From Burkholderia sp. (GTDB taxonomy: Bacteria; Pseudomonadota; Gammaproteobacteria; Burkholderiales; Burkholderiaceae): a stretch of 62,237 bases of DNA. The notes under the pieces are model-generated. The model ran no database searches. It was not told the origin of the DNA and worked only from the letters and a program-made list of their open reading frames with translations. Positions 61,951 to 62,237 of this stretch are shown here, one piece after another (within the stretch, counting starts at the first letter, position 1; every line of letters starts with the position of its first letter). The DNA is taken from the NCBI GenBank assembly GCA_030151225.1, contig JASLEG010000181.1:1-62237 (forward strand), in the 5' to 3' direction. A program made the position numbers and the translations under genes.

Positions 61951-62237
61951 TCAGAACTTGTGACGAATCCCGATGCGAGTTGCGAGTTGGCTCGCGTTGG
62001 CCGATGCAGTAAGGCCCGGCAACGCGGCTACTGCGGCCGTCACACCGATGCCGGTCGAGTTCGCCGTATAGCCACTGGCATGCTGGTACTCGGCAGCCAC
62101 ATAGATATCGGTTCGCTTCGAGAGGAAATAGTCGACGCCCAGCATTCCCTGGTTATAGGTCGGGGCCGAGCGGCCGTCGAGGCTACTTCCGCGCAGGTAG
62201 TCGTAAGCAATACCGGCCAGGAGCGATGGCGTGATCT
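61951..62237 (-). CDS. Gram-negative porin, C-terminal part (runs off window)
   Basis: The 95 visible codons give the last strands of a Burkholderia-type porin: LLAGIAYDYLRGSSLDGRSAP, then MLGVDYFLSKRTDIYVAAEYQHASG and the final strand ATRIGIRHKF ending in Phe. The rest lies beyond the window. It differs from the porin at 50575-51771. The 290 bp between it and the opine-dehydrogenase-like gene hold no supported gene. Confidence 0.87.
   Translation of the reverse strand, partial: ITPSLLAGIAYDYLRGSSLDGRSAPTYNQGMLGVDYFLSKRTDIYVAAEYQHASGYTANSTGIGVTAAVAALPGLTASANASQLATRIGIRHKF

Overview
The window reads as high-GC beta-proteobacterial DNA and almost certainly comes from a Burkholderia replicon, probably a secondary chromosome. 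The main evidence is a complete BpeEF-OprC/CeoAB-OpcM-type drug-efflux locus with its llpE-like gene and divergent LysR regulator. Two DUF4148 proteins, two Burkholderia-type porins, many LysR regulators and very strong G/C preference at codon third positions agree with this. No rRNA, tRNA, CRISPR array, insertion sequence or integrase was recognised.

Layout. 1-0.8 kb: an iron-type ECF sigma factor and anti-sigma factor (FecI/FecR, FecR cut by the window edge) behind a Fur-box-like promoter. 0.9-9.0 kb: a two-component system divergent from an RND tripartite efflux operon, with tandem CTTAG/TTAAG boxes between them. 9.0-15.8 kb: two LysR-plus-divergent-transporter units (a DHA2 drug exporter; a DUF1445 protein with an MFS carrier), separated by a DUF4148 protein and a poorly coding stretch. 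16.0-21.2 kb: a Fur-box-controlled TonB siderophore receptor, a second two-component system and a Fur-family regulator. 21.4-28.3 kb: a pentitol-type catabolic operon (AraC regulator, binding protein, one-domain ATPase, permease, SDR dehydrogenase, FGGY kinase). 28.4-33.6 kb: a hypothetical protein, an SfnB-type flavoprotein, a secreted spherulin-4/GH135-like protein and a HipBA toxin-antitoxin module with an elaborate operator. 33.6-41.7 kb: the BpeEF-OprC-type locus.

41.8-43.8 kb holds a two-gene AAA ATPase/HNH nuclease module resembling Septu (PtuAB) anti-phage defence, the best candidate for a little-described system here. 44.0-45.6 kb is an APC permease. 45.9-49.7 kb is an MFS carrier/M20 peptidase/LysR cassette with relaxed codon bias, bracketed by 21-bp imperfect direct repeats. 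50.0-51.8 kb has a DUF4148 protein, a 34-residue ORF with a perfect Shine-Dalgarno, an intrinsic terminator and a porin. 51.8-57.4 kb is an ABC importer operon (two permeases, ATPase, binding protein, and a LOG-like Rossmann protein) divergent from a LysR regulator. 57.5-62.2 kb, again with relaxed codon bias, holds an enolase-superfamily enzyme, a chemoreceptor, an opine-dehydrogenase-like protein and the C-terminal end of a porin.

Two themes recur. One is iron acquisition (ECF pair, siderophore receptor, Fur-family gene). The other is regulated efflux or uptake, where a divergent LysR, AraC or two-component regulator faces a transporter. Between these conserved blocks lie short accessory modules (HipBA, the AAA/HNH pair, the peptidase cassette), as expected for a variable region of a Burkholderia chromosome.
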